Assembly: GCA_018678395.1 (NCBI GenBank) | Contig: JAHHMJ010000026.1 | Location: 1-9,893 of the forward strand | Reading direction: 5' to 3' | DNA from: Gemmatimonadota bacterium | Lineage (GTDB): Bacteria > Gemmatimonadota > Gemmatimonadetes > Longimicrobiales > Gaopeijiaceae | DNA length: 9,893 nt | Shown here: positions 1 through 6,531 of the stretch, piece by piece | How the letters are laid out: each line of letters opens with the position of its first letter | Position numbering within the stretch: position 1 is the first letter of the stretch | Made by a program: the position numbers and the translations under genes | The notes under the pieces: model-generated | Seen by the model: the letters and a program-made list of their open reading frames with translations, nothing else | What the model was told of the DNA's origin: nothing | Database searches by the model: none

Positions 1-24
1 CGTGCGAGTCGGCCCGAGGGCGCC

Positions 25-699
25 TCACGCATCGTCCGCCCCGGCGCTCGCGGACGTCGCCGGCGGCGGCCAGACGACCCCCTGGGTGCGACCTCCCTCG
101 GTCTCGTCGTGGTAGGCCCGGTCCACCTCGCGGTACTCCTCCCACAAGTCGTCCACGAGCGACCGGGCCTCCCGCTGGAGGAGGGTGCAGTTGTTGGTGT
201 CCTCGGTCTCGAGGCGCTCGAGATTGCGATGGATGTCGCGGACCGCGTCCAGGGCGACGTCCCGATGACCCTCGCCGTGCAGGCGAATCGCATCGGTGTA
301 CGCCTGCCACTGCTCGATCAGCAACGAGTCGGTCTCGGGCGCGGGTGTCCACTCCGGCACGGTGCTGCGGAATGTCAGGGTGATCCGAATCGCCTCGATC
401 CCGCAGCGATTCTGCGTCACCGAGCCACGCGACAGGCTGGTCTGGCGCTGCGCATCCTGATCGTAGCCCCACTCCATCAGCCAGTTGAAGCCGTACCACC
501 CGCTCCCCGGGCTCTGGCGGCGCATCGACTCGGCGAGCTCTCGTGCAGTCGAGCCGGTCACGGCGTAGTTGGTCTCCTGCACGTCGACGGTGACCCTCTG
601 GGGGATCATCCCCATGGACGTGAGTTGCCGGCTACTCCCACAACCCCACAGCCCTGGGGCTGCAACGGTAAGCACGGCCAGTCGGATCGATCGGTGCAT
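25..699 (-). CDS. DUF922-type lipoprotein (putative secreted Zn-protease fold)
   Basis: Predicted 224-residue lipoprotein. The start at 699 is chosen because it gives a clean lipoprotein signal: basic MHRSIR, a hydrophobic core, then L-W-G-C with the lipidated cysteine at residue 20. A longer reading to 876 would put about 59 Arg/Pro-rich residues in front of it and run into the divergent promoter region. The body matches the DUF922 pattern as I remember it: an N-terminal beta segment (VDVQETNYAVTG, 39-50), an aromatic stretch near 68-79 (WYGFNWLMEWGY), a Cys-centred strand (RCGIEAIRITLTF, 98-110), then a helix with HGEGHRDVAL (141-150) and a C-terminal YHDETEGGRTQG segment (196-207). Cys99 and Cys171 may form a disulfide. 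The family is annotated as putative Zn-dependent secreted proteases with an HExxH-like motif; here the second position is Gly rather than Glu, so activity is doubtful. No convincing Shine-Dalgarno is seen. The family call is moderate; export as a lipoprotein is firmer. Confidence 0.72.
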   Translation of the reverse strand: MHRSIRLAVLTVAAPGLWGCGSSRQLTSMGMIPQRVTVDVQETNYAVTGSTARELAESMRRQSPGSGWYGFNWLMEWGYDQDAQRQTSLSRGSVTQNRCGIEAIRITLTFRSTVPEWTPAPETDSLLIEQWQAYTDAIRLHGEGHRDVALDAVRDIHRNLERLETEDTNNCTLLQREARSLVDDLWEEYREVDRAYHDETEGGRTQGVVWPPPATSASAGADDA

Positions 700-874
700 G
701 ATGGGTGCCCCGGGTGCGGGTGAGCTGTGCCCCCGCAGAGTGCCGGCCGGCCGCACACGGAGCAAGTCACTCGGGAGTCGCCCCGCGGAGTCGCGCCCGG
801 CTTGCGGTGCCTGCGAGCAAGAATCTAGTGTGCGCCCTTCTCGCACTCGGTTTCCCGGCTCCCGGCAGAATCCC
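700..874. promoter_or_regulatory. Divergent intergenic region between two lipoprotein genes
   Basis: This 175-bp spacer separates the two divergent lipoprotein genes and must hold both promoters unless they lie inside the genes. For the rightward gene a weak candidate is TTGCGG (802-807), a 16-bp spacer, then TCTAGT (824-829). An inverted repeat CTTGC (801-805)/GCAAG (817-821) sits inside that spacer and could be an operator. GGAGTCG occurs twice, at 774-780 and 787-793, as a 13-bp-period direct repeat, and GCCGGCCGGC (742-751) is a perfect palindrome. In such GC-rich DNA all of these can arise by chance. I found no convincing leftward promoter. Confidence 0.3.
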
Positions 875-1873
875 ATGACACCCAGGCTCCGCTCGGTCCT
901 CCCGCTCGTTCTCTGTGCCGTCGTCGCGGGCTGCGGCGGCGATTCCGCACCCGACAGCGCGGCTTCGACAGCATCCGATCCGGTAGCCAGCGCAGGGCAC
1001 CTGAACCCGCTCGTGGCCCTCCACGAAGCCGAGCAGGCGGTCTTCGGGCTCTACGCCCCGAGCCCGGGGGGCCGGGCTCGCCCGGGGGCGGAGGCGCCTC
1101 CGACGAAGACCCCCGAAGAGCGCGCGGCCGAGACGATGGCCTACGGCATGAGCGACTACGTCTTCGACGGGAGCATGGAGGGCGGGTTCGACGCCGCCCT
1201 GCCGACCTTCGTCGCCTTCAAGGACGCCATGCAGGCCGCAGGGGCGAACGCCTCGAGCCACCCGTTCGTCGTCAAGATGGCCAAGTTGGAGAGCGAGGAG
1301 CAGGGGATTCGAGAGGTGGGCATGCAGCTCGACGCCGGCGTGAGCGGCATCATGTTCGTCGAGGTGGAGAGCGCCGAGGAAGCGCGCTGGGGACTGGACG
1401 CGATGCGTTACGCCGCGTCGGGTGGCACCCGGCCCGACGGCGTGGGCTCGGCGCCCGCGTACTGGGGTCTGAGCGAGGCCGAGTATCGCGAGAAGGCCGA
1501 CCTGTGGCCGCTCAACCGAGAGGGAGAGCTGATCAGTTGGGTCATCGTCGAGAGCCACGAGGGCCTCGACAACGTGCGTGAGATCGCAGCCGTTCCGGGG
1601 ATCGGTGTCCTGTGGCCGGGCGCCGGGACTCTCCGCGGCCTCTTCTCGACGGTCGACGAGAACGGCGAGCGGGTCCTCGACGAAGAGGGCTGGGAGAACG
1701 CGATCCAGACGGTCCTCGCCGCCTGCAAGGAGTTCGATGTGGCCTGCGGCTACCCGGCGAACGCGCTGGACATCCAGATGCGGATGGACCAGGGCTTCAG
1801 CGTCTTCGTCATGGGGTGGGGCGAGGCCGGATTCGAGACGGTCGAACTGGGCCGGGAGCTCGCCGGCCGCTGA
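875..1873 (+). CDS. Lipoprotein with HpcH/HpaI aldolase-like (TIM-barrel) domain
   Basis: Predicted 332-residue lipoprotein. The start at 875 gives an N-terminus MTPRLRSVLPLVLCAVVAGC with a V-A-G-C lipobox and lipidated Cys20, followed by a Ser/Ala/Asp-rich linker to about residue 40. The domain (about 85-330) resembles the HpcH/HpaI family of class II pyruvate aldolases: a YVFDGSMEGGFDAALP segment (95-110), FVVKMAKLES (131-140), FVEVESAEEARWGLDAMRY (161-179; the family has a SAEEAR..v.A.RY signature), VIVESHEGLDNVREIAAVPGI (223-243) and GAGTLRG (249-255). Only the metal-ligand Glu in VIVES (Glu226) looks kept. The family's active-site His, its substrate Arg (Lys134 here) and the Asp of GPADLS (Thr252 here) appear replaced. 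I infer a lipid-anchored, possibly non-catalytic member acting outside the cytoplasm, or an active variant with other chemistry. The Shine-Dalgarno is weak. The fold call is fairly sure; the function is unknown. Confidence 0.78.
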   Translation: MTPRLRSVLPLVLCAVVAGCGGDSAPDSAASTASDPVASAGHLNPLVALHEAEQAVFGLYAPSPGGRARPGAEAPPTKTPEERAAETMAYGMSDYVFDGSMEGGFDAALPTFVAFKDAMQAAGANASSHPFVVKMAKLESEEQGIREVGMQLDAGVSGIMFVEVESAEEARWGLDAMRYAASGGTRPDGVGSAPAYWGLSEAEYREKADLWPLNREGELISWVIVESHEGLDNVREIAAVPGIGVLWPGAGTLRGLFSTVDENGERVLDEEGWENAIQTVLAACKEFDVACGYPANALDIQMRMDQGFSVFVMGWGEAGFETVELGRELAGR

Positions 1874-1891
1874 GTCGGAACACCCGGCGAG
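1859..1891 (+). terminator. Perfect inverted repeat spanning the stop codon of the aldolase-like gene
   Basis: CTCGCCGG (1859-1866) and CCGGCGAG (1884-1891) form a perfect 8-bp GC-rich stem with a 17-nt loop that contains the TGA stop (1871-1873). There is no T-tract after it, so it is not a textbook intrinsic terminator. It could slow RNA decay from the 3' end or limit read-through into the radical SAM gene. Chance occurrence in GC-rich DNA is possible. Confidence 0.3.
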
Positions 1892-1924
1892 GGCTGGACA
1901 GCGGAGGCTCGTCACCCGAAGATA

Positions 1925-1946
1925 CACCGAATATCGTGTCTCGGTG
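1925..1946 (+). promoter_or_regulatory. Inverted repeat just before the radical SAM gene's ribosome binding site
   Basis: CACCGA (1925-1930) and TCGGTG (1941-1946) are a perfect 6-bp dyad with a 10-bp, AT-richer centre (ATATCGTGTC). It ends 6 bp before GGAG (1953-1956), which lies 4 bp before the ATG at 1961. An alternative, overlapping pairing (ACACCGA with TCGTGT) is also possible. It could be an operator or an RNA hairpin that controls access to the ribosome binding site. Upstream, TGGACA (1895-1900) resembles a -35 box, but no -10 box at good spacing is seen. Confidence 0.25.
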
Positions 1947-1960
1947 CTCATTGGAGTGTC

Positions 1961-3040
1961 ATGTCCTCACGACGCCTTCCCACCACCGGGACGGGTCCGC
2001 CGTTCCCGTCCCGGCCGACCGGACGCGGAACCGGTCTCAATCCGACGTCACGCTTCGAGCGCCTCGAGGTCGTTCCCGACGATGGGGAAGAGCCCGCGCC
2101 GCGGACGCGCTACTTCCGTGATCGTGCCCGCAGTGCGCTCGTCACGAACGACTCGCCCGATGTCGGGCTCGACGTCGGTCTGAACCCCTACCGCGGCTGC
2201 GAGCACGGGTGCGTGTACTGCTTCGCGCGCCCCAACCACGAGTACCTGGGGTTCTCGGCCGGGCTCGACTTCGAGACGAAGATCGTGGTCAAGGAGAACG
2301 CGGCCGAACTGCTCCGGGACGACCTCCGCCGGCGTTCGTGGAGGCCGCGGCCGATCATGCTCTCGGGAACGACCGACCCGTACCAGCCGGCCGAGCGCCG
2401 GCTGAACATCACCCGGTCGTGCCTGGAGGTCCTGGCCGAGGCACGCCAGCCGGTGGGCATCATCACCAAGAATCACGGCGTCACACGCGACATCGATTTC
2501 CTTCGGGAGCTCGCGGCTCACGACGCTGTGGCGGTCACGGTCTCGGTGACCACGCTGCGCCGCGACCTGCAGCAGCGGATGGAACCCCGAACCTCGACGC
2601 CGCGGGCTCGATTGAAGGCCATTCGCACCCTGAGTGAGGCCGGCATCCCGGTCGGTGTGAACCTCGCCCCGGTCATCCCGGGACTCACGGACGACGAGAT
2701 CCCCGCGATTCTGGAGGCGGCCCGAGGGGAGGGCGCCGCCTGGGCCGGCTACATCCTCCTGCGGCTGCCCCACGGTGTGAAGGACCTGTTCATCGACTGG
2801 CTCCGCCGGTGCTTTCCAGACCGCGAGAAACGCGTACTCGCTCGTCTGCGCGAGGCCCATGGGGGGCGCCTGTACGACGCGGCGTTCGGAGTCCGCGGCA
2901 AGGGAACCGGCGTCTACGCGACGCAGATCAAGGCCCTCTTCCGGACCACCGCGCGCAAGCTGGACTACGGTCCGCCCCCCCGACTCGACGCGTCCAGCTT
3001 CCGGGCGCCCCCGCCCCACGGGCAGCTGACGTTTCTCTGA
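1961..3040 (+). CDS. PA0069-family radical SAM protein
   Basis: Predicted 359-residue cytoplasmic iron-sulfur protein. The start at 1961 has GGAG at 1953-1956, 4 bp upstream. The first 60 residues are basic and Pro/Gly-rich, as in this family. The core opens with LNPYRGCEHGCVYC (74-87), a CX3CX2C radical SAM motif (Cys80, Cys84, Cys87) that should bind a [4Fe-4S] cluster and S-adenosylmethionine. Family-typical blocks follow: ARPNHEYLGFSAGLDFETKI (89-108), SGTTDPYQPAER (135-146), TRSCLEVL (151-158), ITKNHGVTRDIDFL (168-181), SVTTLRRDLQQRMEPRTSTP (195-214) and GVNLAPVIPGLTD (232-244). The C-terminal QLTFL resembles the QLSLF-like tail of relatives. The family (related to SplB and often annotated 'PA0069 family radical SAM protein') has, to my knowledge, no settled substrate. 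It lies 87 bp after the aldolase-like gene; a functional link is not evident. The family call is secure, the reaction unknown. Confidence 0.93.
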   Translation: MSSRRLPTTGTGPPFPSRPTGRGTGLNPTSRFERLEVVPDDGEEPAPRTRYFRDRARSALVTNDSPDVGLDVGLNPYRGCEHGCVYCFARPNHEYLGFSAGLDFETKIVVKENAAELLRDDLRRRSWRPRPIMLSGTTDPYQPAERRLNITRSCLEVLAEARQPVGIITKNHGVTRDIDFLRELAAHDAVAVTVSVTTLRRDLQQRMEPRTSTPRARLKAIRTLSEAGIPVGVNLAPVIPGLTDDEIPAILEAARGEGAAWAGYILLRLPHGVKDLFIDWLRRCFPDREKRVLARLREAHGGRLYDAAFGVRGKGTGVYATQIKALFRTTARKLDYGPPPRLDASSFRAPPPHGQLTFL

Positions 3041-3086
3041 GGCGGCACGGCGACTACGGGCGGTCCGGGAGCGACGTGACGAGGCC

Positions 3087-3104
3087 GGGCTCCCCCGGGG
3101 GCCC
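3087..3104 (+). terminator. GC-only palindrome downstream of the radical SAM gene
   Basis: A near-palindrome GGGC-T-CCCCCGGGGG-CCC starts 47 bp after the radical SAM stop codon. The arms can form a strong GC stem, followed by a pyrimidine-rich but not T-rich tract (CCCTCTCTGCTTGCC). It may end the radical SAM transcript, but it lacks the U-run of an intrinsic terminator. Confidence 0.3.
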
Positions 3105-3119
3105 GCCCTCTCTGCTTGC

Positions 3120-3153
3120 CGACCGACGGGGTTGGTCGCAGTCTGCCGACTGC
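3120..3153 (+). promoter_or_regulatory. Tandem hairpins in the leader of the BNR-repeat gene
   Basis: Two adjoining stem-loops. The first pairs CGACCGAC (3120-3127) with GTTGGTCG (3131-3138): eight pairs including one G-T wobble around a GGG loop. The second is a perfect 6-bp stem, GCAGTC (3138-3143) with GACTGC (3148-3153), around TGCC. They share base 3138, so would be near-coaxial or alternative. They end 26 bp before the ATG at 3180. They could be a terminator for the upstream gene or a 5'-leader RNA element of the BNR gene; no T-tract follows. Confidence 0.35.
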
Positions 3154-3179
3154 ACGCCCACCCCAACGGAATCGCCTCC

Positions 3180-6100
3180 ATGACGCGCCCCGTCCGCTCC
3201 CGCTCCGTGTTCGGCTCTTTCGCACCCGCGCCGTCCTTCGCCCTGCTCGCGGCGGGGCTCGCCCTCGCCACCCCGAACAACGCCGTGCATGCGCAGGTCG
3301 GCGTCGACCAGGCCGCCGCCGCTCTCACCCTCCGCGAGATCGGGCCCGCCGTGGCCGGAGGGCGCATCTCGGACATCGCGGTGCACCCGCACGATCCGTC
3401 CACCTGGTACATCGGGGTGGGCTCGGGCGGCGTGTGGAAGACGACCAACGCCGGGACGACCTTCACCCCGATCTTCGACGAGCAGCCCAGCTACTCGATC
3501 GGCGAAATCGCCCTCGACCCCTCGAATCCCGAGGTCGTCTGGGTCGGGAGTGGTGAAAACGTGAGCGGCCGCCACGTCGCCTGGGGCACGGGGGTCTATC
3601 GCAGCCGCGACGGGGGGCAGACCTGGGAGTCGATGGGACTCGACGCGTCCGAGCACATCGGCAAGATCCTGATCCATCCGGACGACTCCGACGTGGTCCT
3701 CGTCGCGGCCGAGGGCCCGTTGTGGTCGGCCGGTGGCGAGCGGGGCGTGTACCGCTCGGACGACGGAGGGGAGAGCTGGACCGCCGTGCTCACCGTGGAC
3801 GAGCACACCGGCGTCACCGATCTGGAATTCGCGCCGGACGATCCATCCACGGTCTACGCGGCCACCTTCCAGCGCCGACGCCACGTCTGGGGCTACATGG
3901 CGGGCGGGCCCGGCTCGGGGATCTGGAAGTCGACGGATGCGGGCGCGTCGTGGCGCGAAGTGACGACGGGGCTTCCCACCCGAGACATGGGCAAGATCGG
4001 CCTCGCCGTCACGCCCGCCGATCCGGATCGGGTCTACGCCACCATCGAGTCCAATGGCGGGCAGGAGGGCTTCTACCGCTCCCTGGATCGCGGCGAGAGC
4101 TGGGAGCACCGCAACACCTACATCTCGGGAGGCACCGGTCCGCACTACTACCAGGAGATCGAGGCGTCTCCGACCGAGCCCGACGTCGTCATCCAGATGG
4201 ACGTCTTCTTCCAGGTCACCTACGACGGGGGCGCGACGTTCGACAACCTGGAGACCGGCCGCGACAAGCACTCCGACAACCACGCGCTCTGGATCGATCC
4301 GGCGAATCCCCTGCACATGCTGGGGGGCACCGACGCCGGCCTCTACGAGACCTTCGATCGCGGGACGACGTGGCGGCACTTCCCCAACATGCCGATCGCC
4401 CAGTTCTACAAGGTCGCGGCGTCCAACTCCGAGCCGTTCTACGAAGTCCTGGCCGGCGCCCAGGACCTGGGCACGCTGTGGGCTCCCGCGCGCACACAGA
4501 CTACCGAGGGGGTGCGCAACGAGGACTGGCTCTTTCCGATGGGCGCCGACGGGTACGGGGTGGCCTTCGATCCGACCGACGCGAACATCGTCTACCTGAT
4601 GACCCAGCAGGGAAACCTCTACCGGAGCGACATGCGCAGCGGCGAGGCGATGCCGATCCAGCCGCAGCCCGCTCCCGGTGATCCGGCGGAACGCTGGAAC
4701 TGGGACTCCCCCATCCTCGTCTCACCCCACGACTCCGACCGCATCTACTTCGCATCCCAGCGGCTGTGGGTCTCCGACAACCGCGGCGACGACTGGACCG
4801 CGATCTCGGGCGATCTCACGACGGACACCGATCGCTACACCCTCCCCTACATGGGCCGGGTCTGGGAGATGGACGCGCTCCACGACAACGGAGCGATGTC
4901 GAAGTACGCCACGATCACCACTCTCTCGGAGTCGCCGGTCGCCGCGGGCACGATCTACACGGGCTCGGACGACGGTCTGATCCACATGACCACCGACGGC
5001 GGAGCCTCGTGGACACAGGCCGCGCCCCTGCCGGGAGTGCCCGAGCGGTCGTTCATCAACAAGGTGGTCGCGAGCGAACTCGACGCGGAGACCGTCTTCG
5101 CGCTGGCCGACGCCCACAAGGTCGGCGACTACGCGCCCTACCTCTTCCGCAGCGACGATCGCGGCGCGAGCTGGACCTCCATCCGGGGAGACCTTCCCGA
5201 CGGAGAGCTGGTCTGGGCCCTGCAACAGGACCACGAGGAGGCCGGGCTGCTGATTCTCGCCGGCGAGACCAGCCTCTGGTTCACGATCGACGGAGGTGGG
5301 GCGTGGCACCGGCTCGACGCGGGCGCACCGACGATCGCGTATCGCGACGTCCAGCTCCAGCGGCGGGACGACGACATCATCGGCGGCACCTTCGGTCGCG
5401 GCATCTTCATCCTCGACGACTACGCGCCGCTGCGCGCCCTGGCCCGCGGCGTTCTCGCCGAGGGCGGGGGGGTGATGCCGGTGCGGGATGCGTGGTGGTA
5501 CGTGCCGTGGCAGACCAACCAGGCCACAGGACGCCCGACGCTGGGCTCTACCGCGTGGGCGGGACCGAACCCGGCCTTCGGGGCGACCTTCACCGTACAC
5601 GTGCCCGAGTTGCCGCAAACCGCCGAGGACGCGCGCCGCGCGAGCGAGCGGGAACTCCGCGACAGCGGCGCCGACGCGCCCTTCCCCGGCTATGAAACAC
5701 TGCGCGCCGAGCGCGCCGAGTCCGGGCCGCGCGTCATGATCCGTGTGGCCGACGCGTCGGGCTCTCCGGTGCGCGACGTCCCGGTGCCGGCGCGCGAGGG
5801 CGTCCACCGGGTCACCTGGGACCTGCGGCATCCCGCGCCCGACCCCGTGAGCTTCTTCACGCCGAGTTTCCGGCCACCCTGGGTCGGCGAGGCCGAAGGT
5901 CCACTGGCGGCGCCGGGACGCTACAGCGCTCAACTCGTGGTGGTCTCGGGACGCGAGGTGCGCGAGGTGGGCTCGAGGCAGGCGTTCGAGGTGCGACCCG
6001 TCCCCACCGTCCCCGCCGGCACCGACCTCGTTGCCGTGGCCGAGTTCCACGCCCGCACCGCCGATCTGCAGCGTGCCATCTCGATCGCCAGCTCGGAGAT

Positions 6101-6500
6101 GGGCCAGGCCTCGGAGCGCATCCGCTTCATGCGCGAGGCGCTGGGCCGGACCCCGACCGCCCCTCCGTCCCTGTACACGGAGCTCGATGCGCTGGAAAGG
6201 ACCATCGCCGACTTCCGACTCCGGCTGCAGGGCGACCCCGTGCGGGGCTCGCTGAGCCAGTCGAGCGTGCCGTCCATCTCGTCGCGAGCGGGGCGTGCGG
6301 CCTCGGGGTGGGGCACGCGCCAGAACCCGACGGGCACGATGCGCGACAACCTGGAGATCGCCGAAGCCGATTTCGCGGCGCTGGAGGCCGAGCTGGCCAC
6401 CTTCCTGGCCGACGACGTGGCCTGGATCGAGCGAGCGCTCGCCGCAGCCGGCGCGCCGTGGACGCCGGGACGGCGCCTGGGCGGTGGAGGGTCAGGATGA
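3180..6500 (+). CDS. Secreted sortilin/VPS10-like BNR (Asp-box) beta-propeller protein
   Basis: Predicted 1106-residue exported protein, usually annotated 'glycosyl hydrolase' or 'WD40/YVTN/BNR-like repeat protein'. The start at 3180 gives a signal peptide with basic N-terminus, hydrophobic core (about 19-30) and a VHA-Q cleavage site near residue 38. At least ten Asp-box hairpins (S/T-x-D-x-G-x-x-W/F) are visible, beginning near residues 142, 193, 251, 301, 347, 391, 532, 604, 658 and 702, with a degenerate one near 88. This implies one or two large beta-propellers over about 45-760. An Ig-like segment follows, with HRVTWDLRH (876-884), a form common in such secreted proteins. The last 157 residues (from about 950) are mostly helical and charged (ADLQRAI, ELDALERTIADF, LEAELATFLADD). 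Asp boxes are structural, not catalytic, so hydrolase activity cannot be inferred; sortilin-like propellers bind peptides. The M19 gene starts 31 bp downstream, suggesting an operon for handling extracellular peptides. The Shine-Dalgarno is weak. Confidence 0.9.
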   Translation: MTRPVRSRSVFGSFAPAPSFALLAAGLALATPNNAVHAQVGVDQAAAALTLREIGPAVAGGRISDIAVHPHDPSTWYIGVGSGGVWKTTNAGTTFTPIFDEQPSYSIGEIALDPSNPEVVWVGSGENVSGRHVAWGTGVYRSRDGGQTWESMGLDASEHIGKILIHPDDSDVVLVAAEGPLWSAGGERGVYRSDDGGESWTAVLTVDEHTGVTDLEFAPDDPSTVYAATFQRRRHVWGYMAGGPGSGIWKSTDAGASWREVTTGLPTRDMGKIGLAVTPADPDRVYATIESNGGQEGFYRSLDRGESWEHRNTYISGGTGPHYYQEIEASPTEPDVVIQMDVFFQVTYDGGATFDNLETGRDKHSDNHALWIDPANPLHMLGGTDAGLYETFDRGTTWRHFPNMPIAQFYKVAASNSEPFYEVLAGAQDLGTLWAPARTQTTEGVRNEDWLFPMGADGYGVAFDPTDANIVYLMTQQGNLYRSDMRSGEAMPIQPQPAPGDPAERWNWDSPILVSPHDSDRIYFASQRLWVSDNRGDDWTAISGDLTTDTDRYTLPYMGRVWEMDALHDNGAMSKYATITTLSESPVAAGTIYTGSDDGLIHMTTDGGASWTQAAPLPGVPERSFINKVVASELDAETVFALADAHKVGDYAPYLFRSDDRGASWTSIRGDLPDGELVWALQQDHEEAGLLILAGETSLWFTIDGGGAWHRLDAGAPTIAYRDVQLQRRDDDIIGGTFGRGIFILDDYAPLRALARGVLAEGGGVMPVRDAWWYVPWQTNQATGRPTLGSTAWAGPNPAFGATFTVHVPELPQTAEDARRASERELRDSGADAPFPGYETLRAERAESGPRVMIRVADASGSPVRDVPVPAREGVHRVTWDLRHPAPDPVSFFTPSFRPPWVGEAEGPLAAPGRYSAQLVVVSGREVREVGSRQAFEVRPVPTVPAGTDLVAVAEFHARTADLQRAISIASSEMGQASERIRFMREALGRTPTAPPSLYTELDALERTIADFRLRLQGDPVRGSLSQSSVPSISSRAGRAASGWGTRQNPTGTMRDNLEIAEADFAALEAELATFLADDVAWIERALAAAGAPWTPGRRLGGGGSG

Positions 6501-6519
6501 CGAACGCGGTGGTGAAGAC

Positions 6520-6523
6520 GGAG
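6520..6523 (+). promoter_or_regulatory. Ribosome binding site of the M19 gene
   Basis: GGAG lies 8 bp before the ATG at 6532. It supports that start over longer in-frame readings, which would overlap the BNR gene with Arg/Pro-rich sequence and hide the Tat signal. Confidence 0.6.
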
Positions 6524-6531
6524 CCGACGCC

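Noticed and set aside
742..751. Palindrome GCCGGCCGGC as an operator
   Set aside because: Short CG-only palindromes are very common in DNA of this composition, and nothing else marks it.
569..874. Upstream in-frame extension of the aldolase-like gene
   Set aside because: It would overlap the divergent gene and put about 100 non-conserved residues before a perfect lipoprotein signal.
1961..3040. Spore photoproduct lyase (SplB) as the name of the radical SAM gene
   Set aside because: The motif blocks fit the PA0069 family better. That family is related to SplB but not shown to repair spore photoproduct, and no sporulation context is present.
2048..4379. Long minus-strand open frames opposite the radical SAM and BNR genes (2048-3466 and 3054-4379)
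   Set aside because: They are Arg/Pro/Gly-rich shadows of genes with clear motifs, and they overlap each other.
3180..6500. Sialidase or other glycosidase function for the Asp-box protein
   Set aside because: Asp boxes are structural. I do not see the arginine-triad context of sialidases, so the catalytic label is unsupported.
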